DNA of 64,000 nucleotides from Pratylenchus scribneri (Eukaryota > Nematoda > Chromadorea > Rhabditida > Pratylenchidae), in contig JAQSEB010000175.1 of NCBI GenBank assembly GCA_030063045.1, positions 434,001 through 498,000 on the forward strand, written 5' to 3'. Positions within the stretch are counted from its first letter, which is position 1. Every line of letters starts with the position of its first letter. Below, piece after piece: positions 54,287 through 64,000 of this stretch. The notes under the pieces are model-generated. The model was not told the DNA's origin and made no database searches. It saw nothing but the letters and a program-made list of their open reading frames with translations. A program made the translations under genes and the position numbers.

Positions 54287-57200
54287 TTAATTTTCTTCCG
54301 TGATTCCTCCTTCCAATTTGTTTTTGTTGCCATCATTTTGCGGCCCAATTTCGCATTGGAAATTGCGTTTAGGATTCGGGAAAAATGGAGCACAGCAACA
54401 GCGGCAAACATTTTCCCCCTCCCCTCTTTTATTTTGGCTGAAAAAATAATTTTAAAAAATAAAATTTTTAATATTTATCCACTTTATTTGCGGAAGGCAA
54501 TTCAAAAATTGAATATTGTTGACAAAAGATAGCTGAAAAAATTATTTAATAATTTCAAATTAATTTACAACTTTTACCATTGAATCACTGACATTTGGCA
54601 GTGAAATTGTTGGGTTCGGCCAAAAATTGCATCCTCCCATTTTTTGAGTAAATTTACATGAATTACTTTGGTCCACTTCGGGACAAAGACGTTCGGCCAC
54701 AAAAAGTGCATTTATTGAGGATGGATTTCCCCTTGAATATTTTGGTAAAATTTAATTAAAATTAATTAATTAAACATTGATATCCTTTTAATTTTTTTTA
54801 ATATTATAAATAATTTAAAAAAGAAAATTTAATTTTAAATAGAAAATTGCAAAACCAAAAAGAGAATGAATATTTCGGACAATAATGATAAATAAAAGAC
54901 TTGCTTATATAGGAATGACACAATTCCTGGGGGGAAAATTGAATGGGAAGCAGGCAATAGGAGGAAATAAAACTAAAAGAGAGGAGCCAATTCATCACTG
55001 TCTATCGCCATTACACCCATTTCTTTACATTTTTCCCCCACAGTGAGAAAAAGAAAACCCCCCACCGATTGAATAGCTGCTTTAATTTTTGGGCCATAAT
55101 TCTAATTCAGTTATTAAATAACTAATCCCGGAAAAAGCGATATATGATTAAAATGAGTGAATTTCCTCGACAAAATACTTTTTAAAAATTTAATTAAAGA
55201 AAATTTGTATCTTTTTATGCTTTTAAAAAATTCATCCAAATTTGTTTAAAATAGAAAAATTGGTACTTTTTCGGTTGGTTATCTATCCAATATCCAGATT
55301 ACAAAAAATTTTTAGATACTTATTTTATTATTCATATATAGTTGTAAAGCAATGAAAAGACATGATTTTAGGTGATTTTAGTGTTGACCAATTTTAGGGT
55401 AGAAACATAGAATAATTTTGTGGGAAAAAATCTGGATATAGATAACCGAAAATGAACCAAAAATCTTTATTTCTATCCCAATCAGAACCAGCGGGGCAAG
55501 CCCGCTGGTTCTGAAAATGGGGACGGAAGGAATACATGTAGTGGTAGAAAAATTGACAGTTGAAAGAAAGCGCTATCGCGCTTTAAAAGAACCCTAGTAA
55601 TGTTATATTTCCGATTAGAATTCATATCCACCTTTTTATAATTTAAAATTAATTATTGCAATTATTTTCGGTTATCAAACTTAATACCGCGCAACTTACG
55701 GTCTTCGATCGGGCCCATGTGCCTTCGGCACGTTCTTCTTTAGCCTTTTGCCCATTTTCCCAATAATCCAGGCATTTTGACACTTAATCCCCCTTAATCC
55801 GGCTTTATCCCGCGCACTCTCCGGACTTCTGTTACACTTCCCAGAACTTCCACTGGCCTTCCGGGCCATTTTCCATGCATATCGGGGCTTAATCCCATTT
55901 AATCCTCCTTAATCCGGCTTAATCCCCCTATATCCGGCTTTATCCCGCGCACTCTCCGGAATCTGTTACACTTCCCCGACTTTCCACTGGCCTTCCGGGC
56001 CATTTCCCATGCATATCGGGGCTTAATCCTCCTTAATCCGGCTTAATCCCCCTATATCCGGCTTTATCCCGCGCATTCTCCGGACCTCTGTAACACTTTC
56101 CCGACCTTCCACTGGCCTTCCGGGCCATTTCCCATGCATTTCGGTGCTTAATCCCACTTAACCCTCCTTAATCCGGCTTAATCCCCCTATATCTGGCTTT
56201 ATTCCGCGCACTCTCCGGACCTCTGTTACACTTCCCCGACCTTCCACTGGCCTTCCGGGCCATTTCCCATCAATTTCGGGCGTTAATCTCCCTTAATCCC
56301 CTCAAATCCACCTTAATCCTCTTATATCCGGATATATCCTGCGCACCTTTCTCCCAATCGCTATAAAAACTCATTCCTCGTGTTTATCCATCTAAACAAA
56401 ATTATTGGCCTTTGGTGGGATTCGAACCCGCGACCCCCGTCCAATTCCTCCCCTCTTACCAAATCGGCCACAAAGGAAAAAGTGCCGAGTTGCCAATTTT
56501 TGCGCACCTCCACAGCCCTGGGTTTTGAGTTTAGACCCCACAAACCATATATCATTTTGTAGCTAAGACTCTAACTTACCCCCCTCTCTCTAGGTCCAAA
56601 ACCGTAAAAGCAAAAGGAAAAAAATTTTACCTGGGTAAACCGAAAAAGTTCAATTTTTTAAACCGGTTTTTGGCTAATATCTCGAAACCGGGGGGCTAAT
56701 TCGAAAAAAGAAGATTTTTCCCATTGGTTGCATACATATGGGAAACTTTTAAAAAAAAGATCTCGAAAAACGGTCCAGTAGGAGTCTCCATCTTGAAAAA
56801 ATTTAACGAATTTCAAATTTTTTATATATATTATTAATTTATAAAATTATTCCCCCTTTTATAAATTAATAATCCCCAGCAAACCTGCGTGAACATTTTC
56901 TGCCGCAACTTTGTTGATAACTTTGCAAATTTTTATAATTAAATTCATTTGAATTCCTTATATAAATTACCTGCAATATCCACATTGTTCCCTGCTAATT
57001 GTTGCCTCCCTCAAATATTCCACCACATTTGAGAATGCTTGACCCCATCTTTCGCGCAATAATTTGTAGAAAATATGCGTTCGGCAACCCTTTCTGCCCG
57101 GCAACAATTGATCAAAATAGGAACGTTGCCAGCGGGGATTGTCACCTTTTAGCCAAATGCCTGAGGAAAAAATAATATTTTAAATTTTAAGGAATAAATG

Positions 57201-58645
57201 GAATTTACCCAAAAAATTGACTGAATTTACATAAATTCTTTCATGACGAAAAATATTATATTTTTGAGACCATATAATTTTGTCCTAACTAGGTATTAGG
57301 GCTCACTCAGGGCTATGTCAGGACAGGGGCCTTTTCAAATAAATGCCATTGCCATTTGCCAGAAATGGCAAATGGGAAACAATTTGCCATTTGCCATGTT
57401 CAAATAAAATTCTGGCGAAATGGCTGATTCCTGTTCAAATAAACCAATTTGCCAAATGCCATTATGGCAAATGGGAAATGGAAAACCAGATGCCATTTGC
57501 CAGAAATGGCTACTTATTTTGCCAGAAACCATAGATCTTGTTCAAATAAAACCCAGTTTCCATGAAATGGTCGCCATTTTCCAGAAACATTTGCCATCAC
57601 AAAAAGGCGATGGCAAAAATTATTTTCTCGAGAATGGGACATCGATTCGAGATTTCCCCGAGTACTCGGGGGTTTTCGGGGATGAAAAAAATTATGGTGA
57701 TGTCAGATTTTAAAAATTCTCAAGATTTTCCCATGTTTTTGGTGTGAAAAAATTACAAAAATTTTTTTAACTTAAAATTCACTAAATAAAGTTCAAAAAT
57801 AATTTTAAAATTGAAAATAAAATATTAACTAAATTTTTACATATTTTTTAACCTATAATCTTCAAATGCCATAATTTTTCAAATTTATTTTTTTCTTGAC
57901 AAATTATATCTCATTCGATGCGTCTTGATTTGCTGATTGATTAAAAATATGTTTAAAAAATTTTTATTTCGATTAAAATTAAACAAGTTATAGCAAAAAC
58001 AAAAGTAAAATGGCAAATGGCAACCCATATGGGTTTTAGAAAACCATTTATTTATTTGAACACATGGCAATGGCATCTGGCAACCCATAAGGGGAAAATA
58101 TGGTTTCTGGCAAATGGAAAACCATTTGCCATTTCTGGCAAATGGCAGCCATTTTTCTTTATTTGAATAAAAATTTGCCATTTCTGGCAAATGGCATCTG
58201 GTTTCTGGCAAATGGCGTTTATTTGAAGAGGCCCCAGGATGGGCTAGGGGCTAGGGGTTAGGGAATCTTAAAGAAGTCTGATTTGGCCAATTTATATGAC
58301 CTTAAAATTTTTTGACTTTGTGTAAATTCAGTCATTTTTAGGCAATTTAATAACTCTCTATTTTTAATTAAAATAATAAAACTTTTTCAGTTTGAAATTT
58401 TTCGGCTTAATTTATTTTTAATTTATTTTTCAATTTAATTTAAATTATTATTATTTTTTTATAAATTTTACATGGTCCCCAATCGCCCCATTCCTCGCAA
58501 TTTTCTGCTTGAACCGCATTGCTAAACATTGAAACCAGTTGGGTATCTGAAAATTTAAATTATTTATTAAAATTTTAATCAATTTAAAAAATTTACCTCC
58601 AAATTGAATCAAAATTACAAAAGAAAAAAGGAAGCATAAAATCAT
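54287..58645 (-). CDS. Secreted Cys-rich protein with TSP1-like motif, seven exons
   Basis: Exons 58645-58597, 58546-58472, 57160-56971, 56920-56885, 54731-54578, 54532-54483 and 54437-54287 sum to 705 nt (234 aa) with all GT-AG introns in matching phase. Exon 1 is a signal peptide (MILCFLFSFVILIQFG). After it comes CEEWGDWGPC, the WxxWGxC start of a thrombospondin type 1 repeat, completed only when exons 2 and 3 are joined. Later parts are GRKGC, a helical WGQAFSNVVEYLRE, CGYCSYQQSCGRKCSR, AERLCPEV, GGCNFWPNP and a terminal CRCCCAPFFP. About 18 Cys predict an extracellular disulfide-bonded protein. I believe this layout occurs in a nematode secreted family, but cannot name it. Introns 2 and 4 are swollen by repeats. 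Confidence 0.75.
55750..56345. repeat. ~150-bp tandem repeat, about four units
   Basis: Units contain CGGCTTAATCCCCCTATATC, GCGCACTCTCCGGACCTCTG, CTTCCACTGGCCTTCCGGGC and CATTTCGGGGCTTAATCC. It lies in intron 4 of the TSP1-like gene. Related diverged units are at 48590-48900. Confidence 0.9.
56409..56476 (-). repeat. tRNA-like module of a dispersed repeat
   Basis: Minus strand: CCTTTG at the 5' end can pair with CAAAGG at the 3' end; between are TGGCCGATTTGGTAAGAG (A-box/D-arm-like) and GGGTTCGAATCCCAC (B box/T-arm). Length of ~68 nt fits a tRNA, but the anticodon arm does not fold well. The sequence upstream on this strand (AAGTTAGAGTCTTAGCTACA at about 56550-56575) matches the repeat at 35640-35935, so this is more likely a SINE-like or tRNA-derived repeat than a working tRNA. 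Confidence 0.55.
57322..58236. repeat. ~915-bp foldback element built from ATTTGCCAGAAATGGCAAAT palindromes
   Basis: Ends GGGGCCTTTTCAAATAAA and TTTATTTGAAGAGGCCCC are inverted with one mismatch. Both arms are filled with the self-complementary unit CATTTGCCAGAAATGGCAAA; the middle (57620-58010) is unrelated AT-rich DNA. AGGA flanks both sides. It interrupts a second copy of the 34880-35080 MITE and lies in intron 2 of the TSP1-like gene. Confidence 0.85.
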
Positions 58646-61349
58646 TTTAATTTTCCTTTACTTTCTTTATAAATTTGTAACTAAAATTTGTCAAAATTTT
58701 AACTCACTGTCAAATGTAAAATATGCTTCAATGGGTAATAAAAATTTGCGCAAAATCGGCGGTCTCTGCAAAAGAAGATGACTGCACGAATAAACCAGTT
58801 CAACAATTCCCTTTTATGACAAAATTTGAATTTACAATTTTGTTTTAATTTAAAGGCCAATCCTCTAAAGAATTTCATTTTAGCATATTCATAAATTGAA
58901 TCTAAATTTACTAATAAAGCTAAAAAAAAAATTCATACTTCATCAATGGAGAATACCAAATATTTATTATTAATATTTTTTTGTATTAAAAACATTAGTT
59001 TATTCAGCTCAAATCTTCTTATACTTTTAATTAATATATATCTTAATCAGAGGTCGCAGATTTTTTTTCAGAAAAAAGTACATTAGCCTTGAAAAAAAAA
59101 GATTTTGGTTTCAAAAAAAAGATTTTCATTTAAGCTAATATAAATTGATTAAAATTTTTTAAACATGTTTTTTGAGAAGAAATTTTTACAATTTTTGCGT
59201 TGCAGGCGAAAAATTTAAACCAAAATTAGCCGCTCAGTGAAAAATTTTACGATTTTTTCATGATTTTGTTTAAAAAAAAGTACAGCCAAGTCAAAAAAAA
59301 AGTACAAATCTTTTAAAAAAGTACATTTTTATCTTCAAAGATTTTAACCCTTAAAAAAAAGTACAAATCTTTTAAGAAAGTACATCTGCGACCTCTAATC
59401 TTAATTCTTAATCAGGTATTTTTGATTATCGATGGCCAGATTTTTACAAAATTAATGATCCCCATTTGGATAATTAGAATAAAGGTTAGGGATATGTGAG
59501 TTGATAATCAATCCCAATTTGTGACCTTAACCTTAATCATACTAAACCGGATGACTTAATAATGGTCACTTACATTTTACCCAGTTGACTATTAAAAAAT
59601 CTTAGTTGACAGATAATTAAGAAGTACCAAATCTTAGTCTCTTTATTTTATTAATACCTTTCTTTAAAGCCCGATGATATCAAAATTAAATTCGATTTTA
59701 CCCTTTTTTCCCATTTTTTATTCAATCCAAAAGTTGTTGGAATTAATCCAATGGATGAGATTATTTACGCGGATATCTCCGAAATTCGCAAAGCTTCTTA
59801 TAGAACAAGGTGAATGTGTTGAAAGCAGGAAATAAAGATCCCCCGAGAAGGAAGATCCATATCTCACCGAATAGAGAAATGAAATGAATGATGCCGAAAA
59901 GAGTGCCGCCGCTTTGCATAATAACAAAATCGGGAATTGAGAATGGCGAGATTGTGAAGAAGAAGGGCGGCGCACATTTTGATCGCATATTCTTGTTGTT
60001 TTCCCTGCCACGCATTTGCATGTGCAATTTGCAGCCATTGGCGGGCAGTTGTCCAGCAACTTGCCCGAATGCCAATAATTGTTGACCCAATTTCCCCCCT
60101 CCTCTTGGTTTCATTTAGCTCATTTCCATTCTCTGCAATTCCAAATATGAATATGATCCTCTCCCTTTCTTCATCGAATTTATTCTCCTCCTCCAATCTA
60201 ATTTAAATATGTTATTTTCATTTAATTAGAGAAAATCTATCTAAGGTGAAAAGTAAATATAATTTGATTTGAAGCATTTTTAGGAATTTGTGGCATTTCT
60301 TCCTCAAAATAATAAGATTTGATTCAACTAATTTCGATTCCTGAGTTTTTAACTCGATTTCTCAAGTCAGTTTTAAACCATAATTTAGGCAAAATCTGGT
60401 ATTCGATTTTTCACCAAAAATTCGATTTTAAATTTCAGATTTTTTCTATTTTTAGTTATTTTGGACAAGCATCCTAATTTCAGTTTTAAATTACATCGAT
60501 TTTCTGTGAAAACGAAACCTGGCATGAGAAACATTAATTTATATCTTAAAATGTTCCACAAATAATAATCCTTCCAAAATATTTAAAAATTTTTAATTAA
60601 AAGAGGGAATTATTTATAAGATCAACAATTAAATAATTAGCAAAAATTGTAAAATATATGGTTGAGTGGCTAAATCGGAAACATTTGCTACAATTTTTTC
60701 TGGTCGCCTTCAATTAGCCTGGAAGGAAGACACCCAGTCATTTGGACTTCCACCTCAACCTCACTAAAAAAAGAAGGCATCACCCATGGGATCGCACTTT
60801 TTTCGGCGGATGGTTCGGAAGGATCATCACCTCAATTAAGTCGTTTCCCCAAACACACAATTCCTCCCCATTCAAGCCAAAACGAGGATTTGGCGCAAGG
60901 GAGAGGAGGCTTTTATTGCTACTTTTAAGCTATGGCTGCAGCCTTTTACTCCCACTTTTAGTTGCTTTTTGGGCCGGCGAACCCTTTTCCTCCTTCTTAC
61001 TCCTTAACCCAATCGAACGCATTAAATTTGGGGTTGGTGAAGGCGCAAATATGTGGCTTGGATGCGTTCTGCGTTCTGCGTTCTGTCTCAATCTAAATTA
61101 AAGATGCTGCAGTGAAACCGAATATTGGATTTTACAACATTCTTCAATATTTTGTGCATTCACAAAAATTTGTGATCCCAAATTTCTAACTAACGATGCA
61201 AAAAACAAACTGTAATTGATTATATTAATAGGAATTTATTTGATTTTTTAGTTTAATTTCACTTTTTTTTTCTTTAAAAAAGGATTCATTCATTCAAAAT
61301 TATTTAGCTAATAATAATAAGAATAGGCCCAATTATTTAGTCTTCAAAT
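58646..61349. other. Repeat-poor intergenic region without a supported gene
   Basis: Upstream DNA of the TSP1-like gene. Overlapping minus-strand ORFs at 59718-60196 include one hydrophobic frame (SLFGEIWIFLLGGSLF) that might be an exon of a membrane protein, but competing frames and missing splice partners leave it unsupported. Confidence 0.35.
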
Positions 61350-62140
61350 AAGCGGAATTAAAATAGGCGGAATTATTCTAACTAAACAGGCGGAATTATT
61401 CTTTCTTAGAAACAGGCGAAATTATTCTAGCTAAACAGGCGGAATTATTCTAAGTTGACCAGGCGGAATTATTCTAGCTAAACAGGCGGAATTATTCTAA
61501 GTTGACCAGGCGGAATTATTCTAGCTAAACAGGCGGAATTATTCTAAGTTGACCAGGCGGAATTATTCTAGCTAAACAGGCGGAATTATTCTAAGTTGAC
61601 CAGGCGGAATTATTCTAACAAAACAGGCGGAATTATTCTACGTTGACCAGGCGAAATTATTCTAATTAAACAGGCGGAATTATTCTAAGTTGACCAGGCG
61701 GAATTATTCTAACTAAACAGGCGGAATTATTCTAACTAAACAGGCGGAATTATTCTAAATAAACAGGCGGAATTATTCTAACTAAACAGGCGGAATTATT
61801 CTAACTAAACAGGCGGAATTATTCTAACTAAACAGGCGGAATTATTCTAACTAAACAGGCGGAATTATTCTAACTAAACAGGCGGAATTATTCTAACTAA
61901 ACAGGCGGAATTATTCTAACTAAACAGGCGGAATTATTCTAACTAAACAGGCGGAATTATTCTAACTAAACAGGCGGAATTATTCTAACTTGACCAGGCG
62001 GAATTATTCTAACTAAAAGGCGGAATTATTCTAACTAAACAGGCGGAATGATTCTAAGTTGACCAGGCGGAATTATTCTTAAAAACAGGCTAAATTATTC
62101 TTAGAAACAGGCGGAATTAAACATTCGGTATTAAAAACAG
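61350..62140. repeat. AGGCGGAATTATTCTAACTAA minisatellite, 23-bp period with 46-bp higher order
   Basis: About 33 units. In the left half (61380-61700) units ending CTAGCTAAAC alternate with units ending CTAAGTTGACC, a 46-bp higher-order repeat; the right half (61700-61980) is almost uniform CTAACTAAAC. Single diverged units of the same kind occur at 48-51 kb. Confidence 0.95.
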
Positions 62141-62604
62141 GCGGAATAATTTAATGGAAAAATAGAATAAATTGAAATTGTATTAGATAATTATTGTTTA
62201 AATTTTTCTTTTATTAAATAAATATTAAATTAATTTAACCCAATAAAATCATCAATTTCTCGCAAATTTTTGTTTTCACGTTCCATCAAATCAAAACCTG
62301 CGCTCATTTTTTGCCCAATAATCCACCAATCGCATTCCTCCCCAATTCATCCAATCCACATTTTACATCGCATTTGTGGGCAACCCCGACAACACCGGAT
62401 TAAACCATTAAATAGGCGCATATTTTTTTTGATGAGAATGAAAAAACTCCGAATTTATTGGGCGCATTATTTTTCCCTCTTTGAAACATATTTTCACATT
62501 CAGCAACAAGTTTTTGATTAAATGACGCGATAAATATATAATAAAAATTAGTAAAATTAGGAAAATTAATGTATTTTTGCAGCAAAAATTTCTAATATTT
62601 TTTA

Positions 62605-62808
62605 ATGCGCCATCCTCCTCAATTTGCCACCCCATTTTCTTCGTCCGAATTCAGACCATTCCAAATGATGAAAAAACAACAACAAAATCGTCAACAAAAC
62701 AATCATCAAAAACAATTCCCTCCACTTCCCGAGAGCATTGTTGCACATTTGAGGACGGCATTTAAACAATTGGATCGAAAGGGCACTGGCCTAGTGCCTT
62801 TCGAATAT
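62605..62808 (+). CDS. First exon of a probable EF-hand protein (partial)
   Basis: 68 codons from the ATG at 62605 to a GTAAG donor at 62809. The start is Pro/Gln-rich and disordered; the end has an EF-hand-like helix and loop, LRTAFKQLDRKGTGLVPFEY. The acidic residue is one place off the canonical position 12, so calcium binding is uncertain. No next exon was recognised in the remaining ~1.2 kb, where a long first intron is likely. Confidence 0.45.
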
Positions 62809-64000
62809 GTAAGCTATTCAACAAATATTATATTTTAATTAAAATAGATGAATTAAAATAAATTTACAAAATTAACTATATTAATTCAGAATTCATATTC
62901 GAAAATTTTTAATTAATATTTTTGTTACTGTTGAAATATAATTTAAATTACAAATATTCATTTTTTAATTAAAATTAAATTCCTCTATTTGTCATCAAAA
63001 ATTCCTGGGGATTTATTTACTAAAGTGTTTTTAAGTCATTATTGCAAATAGTTTTCAGTTTTTGAAAAAAATGACAATTTTCAAATTTCTCTTATTTTTC
63101 TATTATTTTGAGCAAATTTTACCAATTTCGATTTAAAATTTTATCGATTTTCTCAAACCGAAAGTGGCTTTGAACAACTCCAGCAGCTAATTAGATTGAA
63201 TTAGAGTTGGGTTATTTAAATATTTTATACTGACAAAAAAAAATTAATCTACAAATCATTGCTAACAAATAATCAGTTGAATTCAAAAGAATACCAAAAA
63301 CACATATTCCCAAGACCAAATCCCAATTTCCAACCTAATCCAAATGACCCACCACTGTGAATGAAGGAAATCATGTTGTGTTTTCATTTTCCCCCATTCA
63401 ATCGCCCTTTTATCCCATTGTTCCCCACTGTCAATTTATCCCATCTTAACCTCCGACTCCCCAAACAATCCAATCCAATTCTTGATCCCTTCATCCAATC
63501 ACCATTATGTATTTTCCCTCTCCATCGATGTCCTCCTCCTCCTCCTTCTCTGCGCATTTAATTGCCCCTGTCATCTGTGCAGTCCCCTCCGGCGACGGCG
63601 GCTTCCTTTCTTCATTAAGCCCCACATTTAGCCAATCAAAATGACCACCGCCAAAACGAAGGGACTGACCGACTGGCTGCTGCCTTTCCCTTCTCTCCTT
63701 TCCTTACCCTTTCATTTGCCCGATTTCTTGCCCCTTTTTGTGTTTGCAAGAAAAATTGCCGGCGATTCTTTGGAGAAGATTAAAAGGGGAAAAATATTGT
63801 TCATTCGTAAATGTACATTTTTAAGAGGAATTGCAAATAATCAAACACAATTTGAAGGGAAATTCTTTGATGAAGCAATTTTTGGAAAGGAGAAAGGAAA
63901 ATTGGGGGAGTCACCTCTGATAGTGGCCGCCGGGGAATGAATCGCTGACAAAAAAATTTTTGCTCTTTTTATTATGGCCTTTACTTAAGTATTTTTGATA
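62809..64000. other. Probable intron or intergenic DNA to the window end
   Basis: AT-rich DNA with a pyrimidine-rich part (63360-63560). The frame at 63641-63940 is open, but has no domain or splice support, and I do not call it. Confidence 0.3.

Noticed and set aside
59718..60196. Three overlapping ORFs on the minus strand, one hydrophobic
   Set aside because: Competing frames, no splice partners and no recognised domain; at best one exon of a membrane protein.
60742..61101. 119-codon plus-strand ORF with a hydrophobic centre
   Set aside because: Low-complexity Leu/Arg composition, no start or splice support.
63641..63940. 99-codon ORF near the window end
   Set aside because: No domain, and composition fits pyrimidine-rich noncoding DNA read by chance.

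Overview
The window looks like AT-rich nuclear DNA of a nematode. Reasons: many 40-50 bp GT-AG introns, a capsid protein of the nematode F54H12.2-like type, BTB-domain paralogues, a nematode-style secreted thrombospondin-type protein, and dense inverted-repeat and minisatellite DNA. A plant-parasitic tylenchid is plausible, but I cannot fix the genus. All assignments come from reading the sequence; no database was searched.

Region 1 (about 0.1-17.4 kb) is a Polinton/Maverick virus-like element whose recognisable genes all appear open. Minus strand, from high to low coordinate: a 310-aa protein with a Cys-rich N-terminal domain, A32/FtsK-type packaging ATPase, small pX-like basic protein, 420-aa low-complexity basic protein, DDE integrase with chromodomain, penton-like minor capsid protein, pVI-like protein, double-jelly-roll major capsid protein, a small membrane protein overlapping an adenain-type protease, protein-primed DNA polymerase B (six exons, 1422 aa), and a secreted one-domain Ig-like protein. 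Small, probably regulatory or host-interaction genes flank this core: a plus-strand Cys-rich gene beside the polymerase, a plus-strand PIP-box protein, and a spliced single-pass membrane protein at the right. The terminal inverted repeats of the element could not be identified.

Region 2 (18.0-25.6 kb) is a second, diverged and decayed Polinton: a truncated ATPase, a paralogue of the Cys-rich protein, another Cys-rich gene, and an intronless polymerase broken by one frameshift. Capsid, protease and integrase are missing. Both elements place GC-box/CACGCCC motifs and TATA boxes ahead of their polymerase and small genes. Element 2 is flanked by repeated TGACTCAT motifs and abuts the truncated 3' end of a host BTB gene.

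Region 3 (25.6-40.5 kb) holds two BTB-domain paralogues on the minus strand, one 3'-truncated and one intact with six exons. Their introns and flanks carry minisatellites, foldback repeats, two hAT-like elements with perfect 8-bp target duplications, and a 2.2-kb element with a 9-bp target duplication.

Region 4 (40.5-64 kb) contains a ten-exon gene for a 765-aa secreted protein of unknown function, weak minus-strand exon candidates, a chimeric duplicate of one exon, a seven-exon gene for a secreted TSP1-like Cys-rich protein, and a partial EF-hand gene. The rest is repeat-rich noncoding DNA, including a minisatellite of roughly 0.8 kb with a 23/46-bp period.
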